NCBI GenBank assembly: GCA_900554465.1
Contig: USHF01000054.1
Coordinates: 1 to 8,683 of the forward strand
Direction of reading: 5' to 3'
Source of the DNA: an uncultured Collinsella sp.
GTDB lineage: Bacteria; Actinomycetota; Coriobacteriia; Coriobacteriales; Coriobacteriaceae
Length of the DNA stretch: 8,683 nt
How positions within the stretch are numbered: the stretch's first letter is position 1; each line of letters opens with the position of its first letter. Under the pieces are notes generated by a model. The model was not told the origin of the DNA. It saw only the letters and a program-made list of their open reading frames with translations, and ran no database searches. The translations under genes were made by a program, and so were the position numbers. This document shows, one piece after another, positions 1-6,484 of the stretch.

Positions 1-43
1 CATAGCGGGTGGTTTCTGATGCGGCGCGCTGCGCGCCCCGCAC

Positions 44-55
44 AGGCTAAAGCCT
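44..55. repeat. Short hairpin AGGCT-AA-AGCCT
   Basis: This is a perfect 5-bp inverted repeat, followed on the plus strand by TTTAAA. It lies just outside the strong hairpin at 64-92, and a GC-rich imperfect repeat (TGCGG ... CCGCA, about 20-42) lies just before it. It could be part of a terminator of a gene beyond the left edge. No gene is visible in 1-167. The role is unproven. Confidence 0.3.
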
Positions 56-63
56 TTAAATGA

Positions 64-92
64 AAGGGCGCTGACCTTCTGGTCGCGCCCTT
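64..92 (-). terminator. Candidate terminator downstream of glmM
   Basis: The hairpin has arms AAGGGCGC/GCGCCCTT (8 bp) continued by GACC/GGTC (4 bp), one bulged base (72) and a four-base loop (77-80). Read on the minus strand, the direction of glmM, it is followed by TCATTTA, a modest U-rich tail. It starts about 75 bases after the glmM stop. The stem is symmetric, so it may also stop transcripts coming from the left edge on the plus strand. Its strength is seen directly; its use as a terminator is inferred. Confidence 0.6.
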
Positions 93-140
93 GAAATTGA
101 GCGTCAGATTGCCGCTTGGGGCCGTTTGCAGCGTCGAGCA

Positions 141-168
141 GTTACGCGGTTTGGTAAAACAGCGTAAC
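141..168 (-). repeat. Hairpin touching the glmM stop codon
   Basis: Perfect 7-bp arms GTTACGC (141-147) and GCGTAAC (162-168) are followed inward by one mismatch and a further 4-bp stem GTTT/AAAC (149-152 with 157-160) around a GGTA loop. Base 168 is also the last base of the glmM TAG stop on the minus strand, so the hairpin forms immediately after the coding region. No T tract follows on the minus strand, so it is not a classical intrinsic terminator. It may protect the 3' end of the mRNA or help the hairpin at 64-92. Confidence 0.5.
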
Positions 169-1499
169 TAAAGAGCTTCCAAAGCACTTGCGATGCGCTT
201 CATGGCGGCATCGGCGGATGCTTGGTCGGGCGCCTCGGCCAGCACGCGGATAACCGACTCGGTTCCGCTCTTGCGCACGAGCACGCGGCCCTCGCCTGCC
301 AGCGCAGTCTCGGCCTCGGCGATGGCGTTCTGCACGCCCATGTTCTCGAGCGCGGCGTCCTTATCCGCTACGCGCACGGCAACCTGCGCCTGCGGCAGCA
401 GCTTGCACGGAGCCGTGAGCTGCGAGAGCGTCTCGCGCTCGGCACGAATCACTTCCATCACGCGCAGCGAGGTCATAATGCCGTCGCCCGTGCGCTCGAT
501 ATCGCCAAAGATCGTATGGCCCGTCTGCTCGCCGCCCAGGCTGTAGCCGCCCTCGCGCATCTTGGCATACACGTGACGGTCGCCCACGCCGCTGGTCACG
601 GCGCTCAGTCCGGCAAGCTCCAGCGACTTGACCAGACCAAAGTTGCTGGCGATCGTCGGCACCACGGTACCGCCCGAAAGGCGACCGTGCTTGTTCAGAT
701 ACACGCCACACACGTACAGGATCTGGTCGCCGTCTACCACGCGACCGCGCTCGTCAACGGCCAAGCAGCGATCGGCATCGCCGTCATAGGCAAAGCCCAC
801 GTCCAGGCCCTGCTCCACCACGTGGCGCTGCAGGCGCTCCATATGCGTGGAGCCGCAGTCGACGTTGATGTTAAAGCCATCGGGCGCGGCGTTGATCACG
901 CGCACGTCGGCACCGAGCGCGTCAAACACCGGCTTGGCCACCGAGGAAGCCGAGCCGTTGGCGCAGTCGATACCGATCTTGACGCCCTGCAACGAAAAGT
1001 TCGCGCTGGCGATGAGCGAAGCGATGTAGCGGTTGCGGCCCTGCATATAGTCCACCGTGGCGCCGATGTGGTTGCCCGTGGCCAGCGGTACCTCGCTCTT
1101 GCCATCGATGTAGTCTTCGATGAGCTCCAGTACGTCCTCGTCCATCTTAAAACCGTCGCTATTGACGAGCTTAATGCCGTTATCGCAAAACGGGTTGTGG
1201 CTCGCGCTGATCATGATGCCGCAATCGAAGCAGCCTTCCACGGTCTGATGCGCTACGCCCGGCGTGGGGATCACGTGCAGCATATAGGCGTCCGCACCGC
1301 TCGCGACCAGGCCGCTCACCAGCGCCGCCTCGAACATATAGCTCGAGCGACGGGTGTCCTTGCCCACGATCACGCGCGCCTTGCGCTCGCGGTTGGCGCC
1401 GTAATACCAGCCCACAAAACGGCCAATCTTATAAGCGTGCTCTACCGTCAGCCCAACGTTGGCCTCACCGCGAAAGCCGTCGGTGCCAAAGTACTTCAT
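168..1499 (-). CDS. glmM: Phosphoglucosamine mutase
   Basis: GlmM interconverts glucosamine-6-phosphate and glucosamine-1-phosphate in the cytoplasm, the step before GlmU makes UDP-GlcNAc for peptidoglycan and surface glycans. The 443-residue length fits the family (about 445). Four alpha-D-phosphohexomutase landmarks are visible in order: the N-terminal KYFGTDGFRG; the phosphoserine loop SASHNP with catalytic Ser100; the metal-binding DGDADR (Asp239, Asp241, Asp243); and the sugar-binding GGEQTGH (322-328). The C-terminal phosphate-binding loop is RKSGTES (409-415), with Ser where many relatives have Pro. The ATG is preceded by AAGGAG (1505-1510) at five bases, so the start is firm. It lies downstream of the DUF4012 gene on the same strand, separated by a strong hairpin (1519-1545), with little room for its own promoter. 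The choice of GlmM over phosphomannomutase rests on the overall sequence character and the GTDGFRG start. Confidence 0.96.
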   Translation of the reverse strand: MKYFGTDGFRGEANVGLTVEHAYKIGRFVGWYYGANRERKARVIVGKDTRRSSYMFEAALVSGLVASGADAYMLHVIPTPGVAHQTVEGCFDCGIMISASHNPFCDNGIKLVNSDGFKMDEDVLELIEDYIDGKSEVPLATGNHIGATVDYMQGRNRYIASLIASANFSLQGVKIGIDCANGSASSVAKPVFDALGADVRVINAAPDGFNINVDCGSTHMERLQRHVVEQGLDVGFAYDGDADRCLAVDERGRVVDGDQILYVCGVYLNKHGRLSGGTVVPTIASNFGLVKSLELAGLSAVTSGVGDRHVYAKMREGGYSLGGEQTGHTIFGDIERTGDGIMTSLRVMEVIRAERETLSQLTAPCKLLPQAQVAVRVADKDAALENMGVQNAIAEAETALAGEGRVLVRKSGTESVIRVLAEAPDQASADAAMKRIASALEAL

Positions 1500-1504
1500 G
1501 CGCT

Positions 1505-1510
1505 CTCCTT
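1505..1510 (-). promoter_or_regulatory. glmM ribosome-binding site
   Basis: On the minus strand it reads AAGGAG, five bases before the ATG. It begins only eight bases after the stem of the hairpin at 1519-1545, so folding of that hairpin could affect ribosome access as well as transcription. Confidence 0.8.
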
Positions 1511-1518
1511 ACAAAATA

Positions 1519-1545
1519 GGGGCGAACAGATTGTCTGTCCGCCCC
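1519..1545 (-). terminator. Intrinsic terminator or attenuator between DUF4012 gene and glmM
   Basis: The outer arms are GGGGCG/CGCCCC and the inner arms ACAGA/TCTGT, around a three-base loop. The single inner mismatch is A.C on the plus strand but becomes a G.U pair in minus-strand RNA, giving an unbroken 12-bp stem only in the direction of transcription. It is followed on the minus strand by TATTTTGT and then directly by the glmM ribosome-binding site. It starts 37 bases after the stop of the DUF4012 gene. It should end that transcript or attenuate read-through into glmM. A GATAAT -10-like hexamer (1559-1564, minus strand) lies upstream of it, but I see no convincing -35. Confidence 0.7.
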
Positions 1546-1582
1546 AAAATGGTACTCGATTATCTGCGCTACCAGAAAAACC

Positions 1583-3895
1583 CTACGCCGCCGCGCTGTC
1601 GCGAGCCGCCTGGCATGTAGGAGTCTGGCGCAGCGTAAGCGGCTTGTCCCCCGCCTCGGCCGACGTGGTCAGCGTATACGTGATCGTCGTCGTCTCGCCA
1701 GCATGCAGGTCAACGGTGCCCGAATAGAAGGGGATTCCATGCCACGTAGCGGCGCCAAGACCAAACTGGGTGCCCTCGACGGTCAGATCAGTAATGTTGC
1801 CGCCCGTCGGTGCAAACAACGAGACATTCAGGCGTTCGTCGTCACGCGCGGCATCGGGTGCGCTCGCCGCAACGTAGTTGGGCAGCTTGCCAGCCTCCTC
1901 CTGCGTCATGATGTTCGTCAGGGTAACGGTGATGCGATACGAGCACGTGCCGTCACCGTTCTTGACGCCCTGGCCAATCTGCGTGTCGGCGTTCAGATAC
2001 CAGTCGAGCTTGGAGAAGCTCAGGTTGTTAAAGTAAACGCCGGCAACGGGATCGGCACTCGGATCATCCGGATCGGGCAGCGAAGCGTCAATGCCCGTCT
2101 CTTTGATGGCATTCTGCTCATCATCGTTTCTCATCCAAGCAATCAGACGACCCTCTTCGGCACCGCGCTCGAATGCACCGACAAGCTTTGTAACGTCGAC
2201 GTCGCCGATGCCACCGAGAATCTTGTCGAAGGCAGCGCTGGCGACGGATGCAAAGATGCCGTCCGACTCCTCGACCGGATAGTTCCAGTACACATCGTGC
2301 ATGAGGACCTTTGCGGCGTTGGTGCCGTCGACAACCGTTCCGTCGGGCAGCGAGACATTACCGACGAGGCCCAGCAGATACTGCAGGAACACCGGGTCGA
2401 TACCCACGACGCCGTCAACGTCCTGCCCATACTGGGACTTCCACAGCGCGGCGACACGCTGCGAGTTGCGGGGCCAATCGGGCGAATACGCGTTACCAGA
2501 GTTGTACAGGTTACTGTGGTTGCCGAACAGCGCCTCATCCTCTTCGTCGACGCTCTCGACTGCCTCATCCTCGCTGAGTCCAATGCGGGGAACAAACTCG
2601 CCAATCGACATCTGGCCGTCGGTGACCGAAATCAGGCCCTGCGAACCGCCAAAGCCGCCGCAGGCACGAATCTCGACGTTGTTCATGGCGTACACAAGGT
2701 AGTTGCGCGTCTGGCCGTTGGCGCCGAGCATCTGCGGAAGGACGGGGGCGACCTTCTCCGCCGCGTCAACCGCGCCGTTGAGGGTGGCAAAGCCGTCCTT
2801 GGCCTTATCGACCAGCTCGGTCACCTGGGAAATATGAGTATCGCCAATGCCCTGGATCTTCTCGTTGGCGCTCTTGAACACCTTCGAGCTGCTGGAAAGC
2901 GAATCGGCGACCGCCTGCAGCGCGGACACGTTAATCATGCCGTCCTGAAACAGCTTGCCGGGCGTGGCCTGCGAAAGGTTATCGGCCATGGGAACCAGCG
3001 CATTGCTCGAGACATCGGACAGGGCGTCGATCATGGTGCGGGCCGCATTGATGTCGCTGCCATACACCGGGATAAACGAAGCCGCCGTCCACAGCGGGCT
3101 CGAGGTCTCCGCCTTCGTGCTGTCGCAAAGCTCATCAATCTTCTTCGCGTCGTCAGGCAGCGTCGAAAAATCGCCCGACGTGACCTTGTCCTTAAGGCCA
3201 CCGACAATCTCGACGGCCTCCTTCGCTTCACTCTTTACGGTCTTTGCCGAGTTAAGCAGCATAAAGCCGCTTGCGCCAAGCGCAACGAGAAGCACCGCGA
3301 CTACAGCGGCAATAATGGCGCCAGTGTGACGCTTTTTGCGCTCGCCCTTGCGATGGCGATGACGGACCAGACCGTCAGAGGTCGAACTCGACGAAGCGTC
3401 GCTACCGTAGTTCAAGCCAAAATCGTAATAATCTTCCTTGGAACCCGAGCCCGCAAACTGGGCACCGCTATCATCCAGGCGGGCGAACGTGCCAGTCTCG
3501 GAGGCGCCGGTGTAAATCGTGCCAAGGTTACCCGTAAGCCCCGCGCCACCGGCAGAGGGAGTATTGTTGGCGGCCTTGCCGGCATTAACGTTGCCGGCGG
3601 TATTCGCGGCGTTGGCAGCACCTGCGTTGTTCGCAGGTATCGAAGGGGCCCCGCTCGGCTGCGACGTGGAGGTTGCACCGCCCGCAAAGACATTCCCTCT
3701 TGCACGGCCGGTCTTTTTTGCCTTTTGAGACTGCTCGTACAGAGCGGTAAACATCGCCGTCTCGCCCGGGGACACGCGCTTACCGGAACCGCCCTGCCCA
3801 GCGCCGCCCGGCGTGCCGGCCTTACCAGCCCCGTTCGGACGCGGCGGAACTGCAGGACGGCCGCTATCGCTGCCCTTAAAGTGATTACCAGCCAT
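1583..3895 (-). CDS. DUF4012-domain membrane protein, large
   Basis: I recognise the DUF4012 family, whose biochemical function is not established. Its members are envelope proteins often found near surface-polysaccharide genes. I read 770 residues. Residues 1-177 are Gly/Ala/Asn/Pro/Ser-rich and probably disordered. A basic stretch RHRHRKGERKKRH (178-190) precedes one membrane helix (about 191-214), which places the tail inside and the rest outside the cell. The outer part carries typical family motifs: NNVEIRACGGFGGSQG (405-420), SPDWPRNSQ (471-479) and DGVVGIDPVF (494-503). A strongly acidic run lies at 442-454. A Thr/Gly-rich beta-type region closes the protein, with no LPxTG anchor. I chose the ATG at 3893-3895 because GAGG lies eight bases upstream. 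A TTG nine codons earlier is in frame but has no such site. A hairpin (1519-1545) follows the gene, and glmM comes next on the same strand. Confidence 0.88.
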   Translation of the reverse strand: MAGNHFKGSDSGRPAVPPRPNGAGKAGTPGGAGQGGSGKRVSPGETAMFTALYEQSQKAKKTGRARGNVFAGGATSTSQPSGAPSIPANNAGAANAANTAGNVNAGKAANNTPSAGGAGLTGNLGTIYTGASETGTFARLDDSGAQFAGSGSKEDYYDFGLNYGSDASSSSTSDGLVRHRHRKGERKKRHTGAIIAAVVAVLLVALGASGFMLLNSAKTVKSEAKEAVEIVGGLKDKVTSGDFSTLPDDAKKIDELCDSTKAETSSPLWTAASFIPVYGSDINAARTMIDALSDVSSNALVPMADNLSQATPGKLFQDGMINVSALQAVADSLSSSSKVFKSANEKIQGIGDTHISQVTELVDKAKDGFATLNGAVDAAEKVAPVLPQMLGANGQTRNYLVYAMNNVEIRACGGFGGSQGLISVTDGQMSIGEFVPRIGLSEDEAVESVDEEDEALFGNHSNLYNSGNAYSPDWPRNSQRVAALWKSQYGQDVDGVVGIDPVFLQYLLGLVGNVSLPDGTVVDGTNAAKVLMHDVYWNYPVEESDGIFASVASAAFDKILGGIGDVDVTKLVGAFERGAEEGRLIAWMRNDDEQNAIKETGIDASLPDPDDPSADPVAGVYFNNLSFSKLDWYLNADTQIGQGVKNGDGTCSYRITVTLTNIMTQEEAGKLPNYVAASAPDAARDDERLNVSLFAPTGGNITDLTVEGTQFGLGAATWHGIPFYSGTVDLHAGETTTITYTLTTSAEAGDKPLTLRQTPTCQAARDSAAA

Positions 3896-3931
3896 AAAGA
3901 AATCCTCGCAATTGAGTCGCAATGAAAAAGT

Positions 3932-3953
3932 CCATAACGTTACTAGTTTATGG
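3932..3953. promoter_or_regulatory. Inverted repeat CCATAA-N10-TTATGG upstream of DUF4012 gene
   Basis: This is a perfect 6-bp inverted repeat with a ten-base spacer, 37-58 bases before the start of the DUF4012 gene. Its size and spacing would suit a dimeric repressor, or a small hairpin in the leader. I found no clear -35/-10 pair in 3896-4038, so its position relative to the promoter is unknown. Confidence 0.3.
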
Positions 3954-4038
3954 CATTTTGAGCATCGACAGCTAAACTCCAGACACGGACATCAATTGGC
4001 GAAAATGTGGCACAACGCCTTTTCCGTCTTGGCGCCAG

Positions 4039-5061
4039 CTACACCGTCAAAAACACCATCGCGATAATCATGGCAAAGCCCGCCAGGTCGGTGGGCAAAA
4101 ACACCGTTCCCAGCATAAGGGCGCTGGTGATGGTGGCCGAAACCGGCTCCACAGTTCCGATGAGGCTCGCACGCACCGAGCCGATGTCCTTAACGCCCTG
4201 CATATAGAGCATGTAAGCAAAAAACGAGCCGATAACCACGAACACCGCGAGCGCCTCGACGCCGGCGGCATCGAGCGCCGGCATATGGGCCCAAGGCTGC
4301 ACGATGGTGCAGGTGATGATACCAGCCGTGAGCATGGCTGAGCCCGTAACGATGGGACTGCCGTATTCGGGAAGAATCTTGGCGGGAATCACCGCCATGC
4401 AGGTGGCGCTCACCGCGCACATAAGGCCCGCCACCAGGCCGAGCGGCGAGATGCTCAGGCTCGTGGGGTCGCCGCCGGTAGCGATCAAAAACGTGCCGCC
4501 AAGGGCCAGGCCAATGCCGATGACTTCGCGAGTACGCGGCACGCGGCGATCGGTCACGCAAGTGTAGCCCATGATGATAACGAGCTGCAGGCACTGGAGC
4601 ACCGTCGCGGTTCCGGCATTGGTCAGGCGTACGGCCGAAAGATAGCAAAACTGGTTGAATAGCAGGCCAAAGGCGGTAAAGAGCAGCAGCTGCTTGCGGT
4701 CGGTCGGCGTCGTCCAAAGCTTGACCAGGCGCGCACGGTCGCGCGCGACGACCACGACCATAAAGAGCAGGCCGGCAAGAATCTGGCGCACGCTCATGAG
4801 CCACAGCGTATCGACATGGTAGGTATCGAACAGGAAGCTCGCGCTGGTGCCCGAGAAGCCCCAAAACGAGCCACCCACGAGCGTAGCCAACACGCCCAAC
4901 GCCATCCTGCGCGACGACGCATCGTTGAGGCGGTCACGCCATGCACGGCGGGTGCTGCGGCTGAGCTCGTCGGTGCCCTCGGGCACATCAATGTTCGATA
5001 TATCGGTCATCGGCACCGAAGCCCCTGCGCCTTCGACCTGCTCGACACATTCTTTGCTCAT
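4039..5061 (-). CDS. EamA/DMT-family transporter
   Basis: This is a predicted inner-membrane carrier of the drug/metabolite transporter superfamily; members usually export small metabolites such as amino acids or move them by exchange. The substrate cannot be read from the sequence. The protein is 340 residues: a hydrophilic, charged N-terminal tail of about 52 residues, then about ten hydrophobic segments in two EamA repeats (about 54-196 and 206-339). The second repeat ends with the family-typical EPVSATITSALMLGT (305-319) followed by a last helix that runs to the C-terminus. The tail is longer than usual. The ATG is preceded by GGGGGAG four bases upstream; an in-frame ATG at codon 18 has no such site. 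The DUF4012 gene lies 143 bases downstream on the same strand. The intervening sequence has only a weak hairpin, so co-transcription is possible but unproven. Confidence 0.9.
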   Translation of the reverse strand: MSKECVEQVEGAGASVPMTDISNIDVPEGTDELSRSTRRAWRDRLNDASSRRMALGVLATLVGGSFWGFSGTSASFLFDTYHVDTLWLMSVRQILAGLLFMVVVVARDRARLVKLWTTPTDRKQLLLFTAFGLLFNQFCYLSAVRLTNAGTATVLQCLQLVIIMGYTCVTDRRVPRTREVIGIGLALGGTFLIATGGDPTSLSISPLGLVAGLMCAVSATCMAVIPAKILPEYGSPIVTGSAMLTAGIITCTIVQPWAHMPALDAAGVEALAVFVVIGSFFAYMLYMQGVKDIGSVRASLIGTVEPVSATITSALMLGTVFLPTDLAGFAMIIAMVFLTV

Positions 5062-5130
5062 TCCACTCCCCCGAAACAGCCTGGAAGCAATTCGGCTTAC
5101 CTTACCACGGCGAAGGCATCAGCTGGAGGC

Positions 5131-5153
5131 TTGTCCGCTTATCGGTAGGACAA
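5131..5153. promoter_or_regulatory. Inverted repeat TTGTCC-N11-GGACAA upstream of the EamA gene
   Basis: A perfect 6-bp inverted repeat with an 11-base spacer lies 70-92 bases before the EamA start codon, in a 215-base stretch (5062-5276) that otherwise shows no gene. It could be a regulator site or a leader hairpin. No firm promoter for the transporter was recognised nearby. This is a weak call. Confidence 0.25.
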
Positions 5154-5276
5154 TTCCGCAGGCGTCTTTCCATAGCTCGATACTGCAATGGCCTTGCATT
5201 ATGCGACAGCCAAATTGCGGCAGCAGGCTCTTTTGAAGTGGATATGACAAAGCCCCCGAATTCCACAATGTAAGCG

Positions 5277-5321
5277 ATTTTTAAAAATGTTCTTGCCACC
5301 GAGTTCAGGCTCCGTTATATT
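5277..5321 (+). promoter_or_regulatory. Promoter of tRNA-Val with AT-rich upstream element
   Basis: A -35 box TTGCCA (5293-5298) and -10 box TATATT (5316-5321) are separated by the ideal 17 bases. Just upstream is the palindrome ATTTTTAAAAAT (5277-5288), where an UP element contacting the RNA polymerase alpha subunit would lie. Transcription should start near 5328, leaving a leader of about 23 bases to the mature tRNA. This strong sigma-70-type layout is usual for stable RNA genes. Confidence 0.8.
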
Positions 5322-5326
5322 ATCCC

Positions 5327-5342
5327 TTGCGCACTTGCGCAC
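5327..5342 (+). repeat. Tandem 8-bp repeat TTGCGCAC x2 in the tRNA leader
   Basis: Two exact, adjacent copies of TTGCGCAC lie at the expected transcription start and in the 5' leader of the tRNA-Val precursor. The leader is removed by RNase P, so the repeat may have no effect on the mature tRNA. Confidence 0.7.
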
Positions 5343-5350
5343 CCTTGATC

Positions 5351-5425
5351 GGGCGTTTAGCTCAGGGGGAGAGCGCTTCCCTGACACGGAAGAGGTCAGA
5401 AGTTCAAATCTTCTAACGCCCACCA
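5351..5425 (+). tRNA. tRNA-Val (anticodon GAC)
   Basis: The full cloverleaf is 75 bases including encoded CCA. The acceptor stem GGGCGTT/AACGCCC is perfect, the D stem is GCTC/GAGC, and the anticodon stem is CTTCC/GGAAG with loop CTGACAC. The anticodon GAC is at 5383-5385. There is a five-base variable loop, a T stem AGAAG/CTTCT with loop TTCAAAT, discriminator A, and CCA at 5423-5425. It decodes GUC and GUU. It stands alone, with its own promoter and terminator, at the left border of the accessory-looking block. Confidence 0.98.
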
Positions 5426-5433
5426 AATGTTCG

Positions 5434-5472
5434 CAGCTCAGAGGCTATGTCCTCTGGGCTGTTTTGTTTTTT
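5434..5472 (+). terminator. Intrinsic terminator of tRNA-Val
   Basis: An 11-bp stem CAGCTCAGAGG/CCTCTGGGCTG with one G.U pair and a six-base loop is followed at once by TTTTGTTTTTT. It begins eight bases after the tRNA. This is a textbook rho-independent terminator. Confidence 0.93.
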
Positions 5473-5749
5473 GTCGCTAAATCCGCTGGCAGTTCCAACC
5501 GTCATCGCAACGTAGCATCAATTCACCTGACGAATGGCTGCCAAACAAATTCAATACCCCAACATCAACAATAGCCAGGCACAAAACTGCGCCGCAAGCT
5601 GCTCCAACCGCCCAACTGGTCAAAAGCCGACCATCTACTTGCCAATTTATCTAACGGCGTAACCAAGCAGTCCGCGCCGCAACTTCTCAACAAAACGCTG
5701 CGATGTCTGCGCCCTGCGGTATCCTTGAGCCACTCGCACCTGCAGCACC
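5473..5749. other. Intergenic stretch without a recognisable gene
   Basis: No open frame with a ribosome-binding site, no RNA fold and no repeat stands out between the tRNA terminator and the ribosome-binding site of the next gene. No copy of the tRNA 3' end was seen here, so there is no visible attachment site. TATCCT (5720-5725) could be a -10 box for the next gene, but no good -35 lies 16-18 bases upstream. Confidence 0.5.
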
Positions 5750-5760
5750 AAGGAGCCGCC

Positions 5761-6447
5761 ATGCGCACCGAGCTCGATGTCCCCTTTTCGCACAAAGAAG
5801 AAGCCAAAGCGCTGGGCGCCAAATGGGACCGGACCAAGAAGATCTGGTATGTACCCAGCGGCGTCAACCCCGAGCCCTTTGCCGAGTGGCTGCCCGGTGT
5901 TGACCGATCCGACCCCTCAGCGCCGTATATATATCTAGTACTGGGCAAGCGCGAGTGCTGGAAGTGTCACAAAGAGACCTCGGTCGCGGCCTTCGGCATT
6001 CCCTATCGAACCGATGACGGCAAGGGCATCGCCATTGCGCACGCGCCCAACGAAGCCGGGCACATTACCATCGACACGGCCAATGCCAACGCGCTCGCCA
6101 TTGTTCCCGCTCTTGGCTGCGTCCCGGGCGAGATCCGCGACTATCTTTCTAAGCGCTGTGGCTACAAACCCGTAGGCGCACGAGCCTCCAAAGCCCCGTC
6201 ACTCGGCAACACGTGCACCAGTTGCGACGCGCTGCAAGGCAGCCGCTATCTGTTCGAGGAGCCCTCGTCCCCGTTTGCCCTCACTGCCATCAACAAGCTG
6301 CCGGCACTGGAGTTTGTGCGCGTCGAAGTTGCCGGTGTCTTTGGTGTCCCGGCCACGCGCACCGACTTTGACCAGGCGCTCTTTACCTGGGCGCGTGACC
6401 ATCACGCCGAGTTCCACAGGCAACTCGGTGAGGGGGTTTATTTGTAG
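5761..6447 (+). CDS. DUF5710-domain protein with two CxxC pairs
   Basis: The protein is 228 residues. Residues 3-44 match the DUF5710 pattern: LDVPF, then a Glu/Ala/Lys helix leading to LGAKWD, then KKIWYVP and a closing FAEWLP. This small domain occurs alone and in proteins of mobile elements such as primases and topoisomerases; its role is unknown. Two Cys pairs follow, CWKC (66-69) and CTSC (152-155), about 80 residues apart, which could together hold one zinc ion as a split ribbon. The region between and after them is not recognised. There is no signal peptide or membrane helix, so it is probably cytoplasmic. The ATG is preceded by AAGGAG (5750-5755) at five bases. A TTG 12 codons upstream lacks such a site. 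The gene converges on the zinc-ribbon gene, with a shared hairpin (6450-6479) between them. The domain is confident; the function is not. Confidence 0.85.
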   Translation: MRTELDVPFSHKEEAKALGAKWDRTKKIWYVPSGVNPEPFAEWLPGVDRSDPSAPYIYLVLGKRECWKCHKETSVAAFGIPYRTDDGKGIAIAHAPNEAGHITIDTANANALAIVPALGCVPGEIRDYLSKRCGYKPVGARASKAPSLGNTCTSCDALQGSRYLFEEPSSPFALTAINKLPALEFVRVEVAGVFGVPATRTDFDQALFTWARDHHAEFHRQLGEGVYL

Positions 6448-6449
6448 AG

Positions 6450-6479
6450 GCGGAGAGCCTTCACAGCCAGCTCTTCCGC
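6450..6479. terminator. Hairpin between convergent genes, possible terminator
   Basis: Arms GCGGAGAGC and GCTCTTCCGC pair over nine bases with one bulged T, around an 11-base loop. The hairpin lies in the 37-base gap between two convergent genes, the usual place for a bidirectional terminator. Neither side has a T tract, so the call is tentative. Confidence 0.4.
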
Positions 6480-6484
6480 ATCAC

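Noticed and set aside
1..3. A minus-strand ATG at the very left edge as the start of the next gene
   Set aside because: No ribosome-binding site precedes it, and no codons are visible beyond it.
1..60. A T-box or glmS-ribozyme-like leader at the left edge (GGGTGG and a GC-rich hairpin)
   Set aside because: The matching antiterminator bases and the ribozyme core are not present, and the region is too short to judge.
222..1727. A 501-codon open frame on the plus strand across glmM
   Set aside because: It is an antisense shadow of glmM, with many His, Ala and Arg residues and no ribosome-binding site; glmM has all of its catalytic motifs.
1703..3925. A 740-codon open frame on the plus strand, antisense to the DUF4012 gene
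   Set aside because: It mirrors the real gene in GC-rich sequence. It has no ribosome-binding site, its composition is rich in Arg, Ala, Val and His, and it has no domain pattern, while the opposite strand has clear family motifs.
5351..5425. A phage or island attachment site at the tRNA 3' end
   Set aside because: I found no second copy of the tRNA 3' end and no integrase in the window; it is kept only as a possible border.
5199..5426. A minus-strand frame over the tRNA, beginning MVGVRRFELLTSS
   Set aside because: This is a well-known false protein made by reading a tRNA gene backwards. The tRNA fold is complete.
5287..5574. A plus-strand frame through the tRNA and its terminator
   Set aside because: It translates the tRNA promoter, tRNA and terminator; there is no ribosome-binding site.
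5565..5948. A 127-codon minus-strand frame overlapping the start of the DUF5710 gene
   Set aside because: It overlaps a frame with a recognisable domain and a strong ribosome-binding site, and has no motif of its own.
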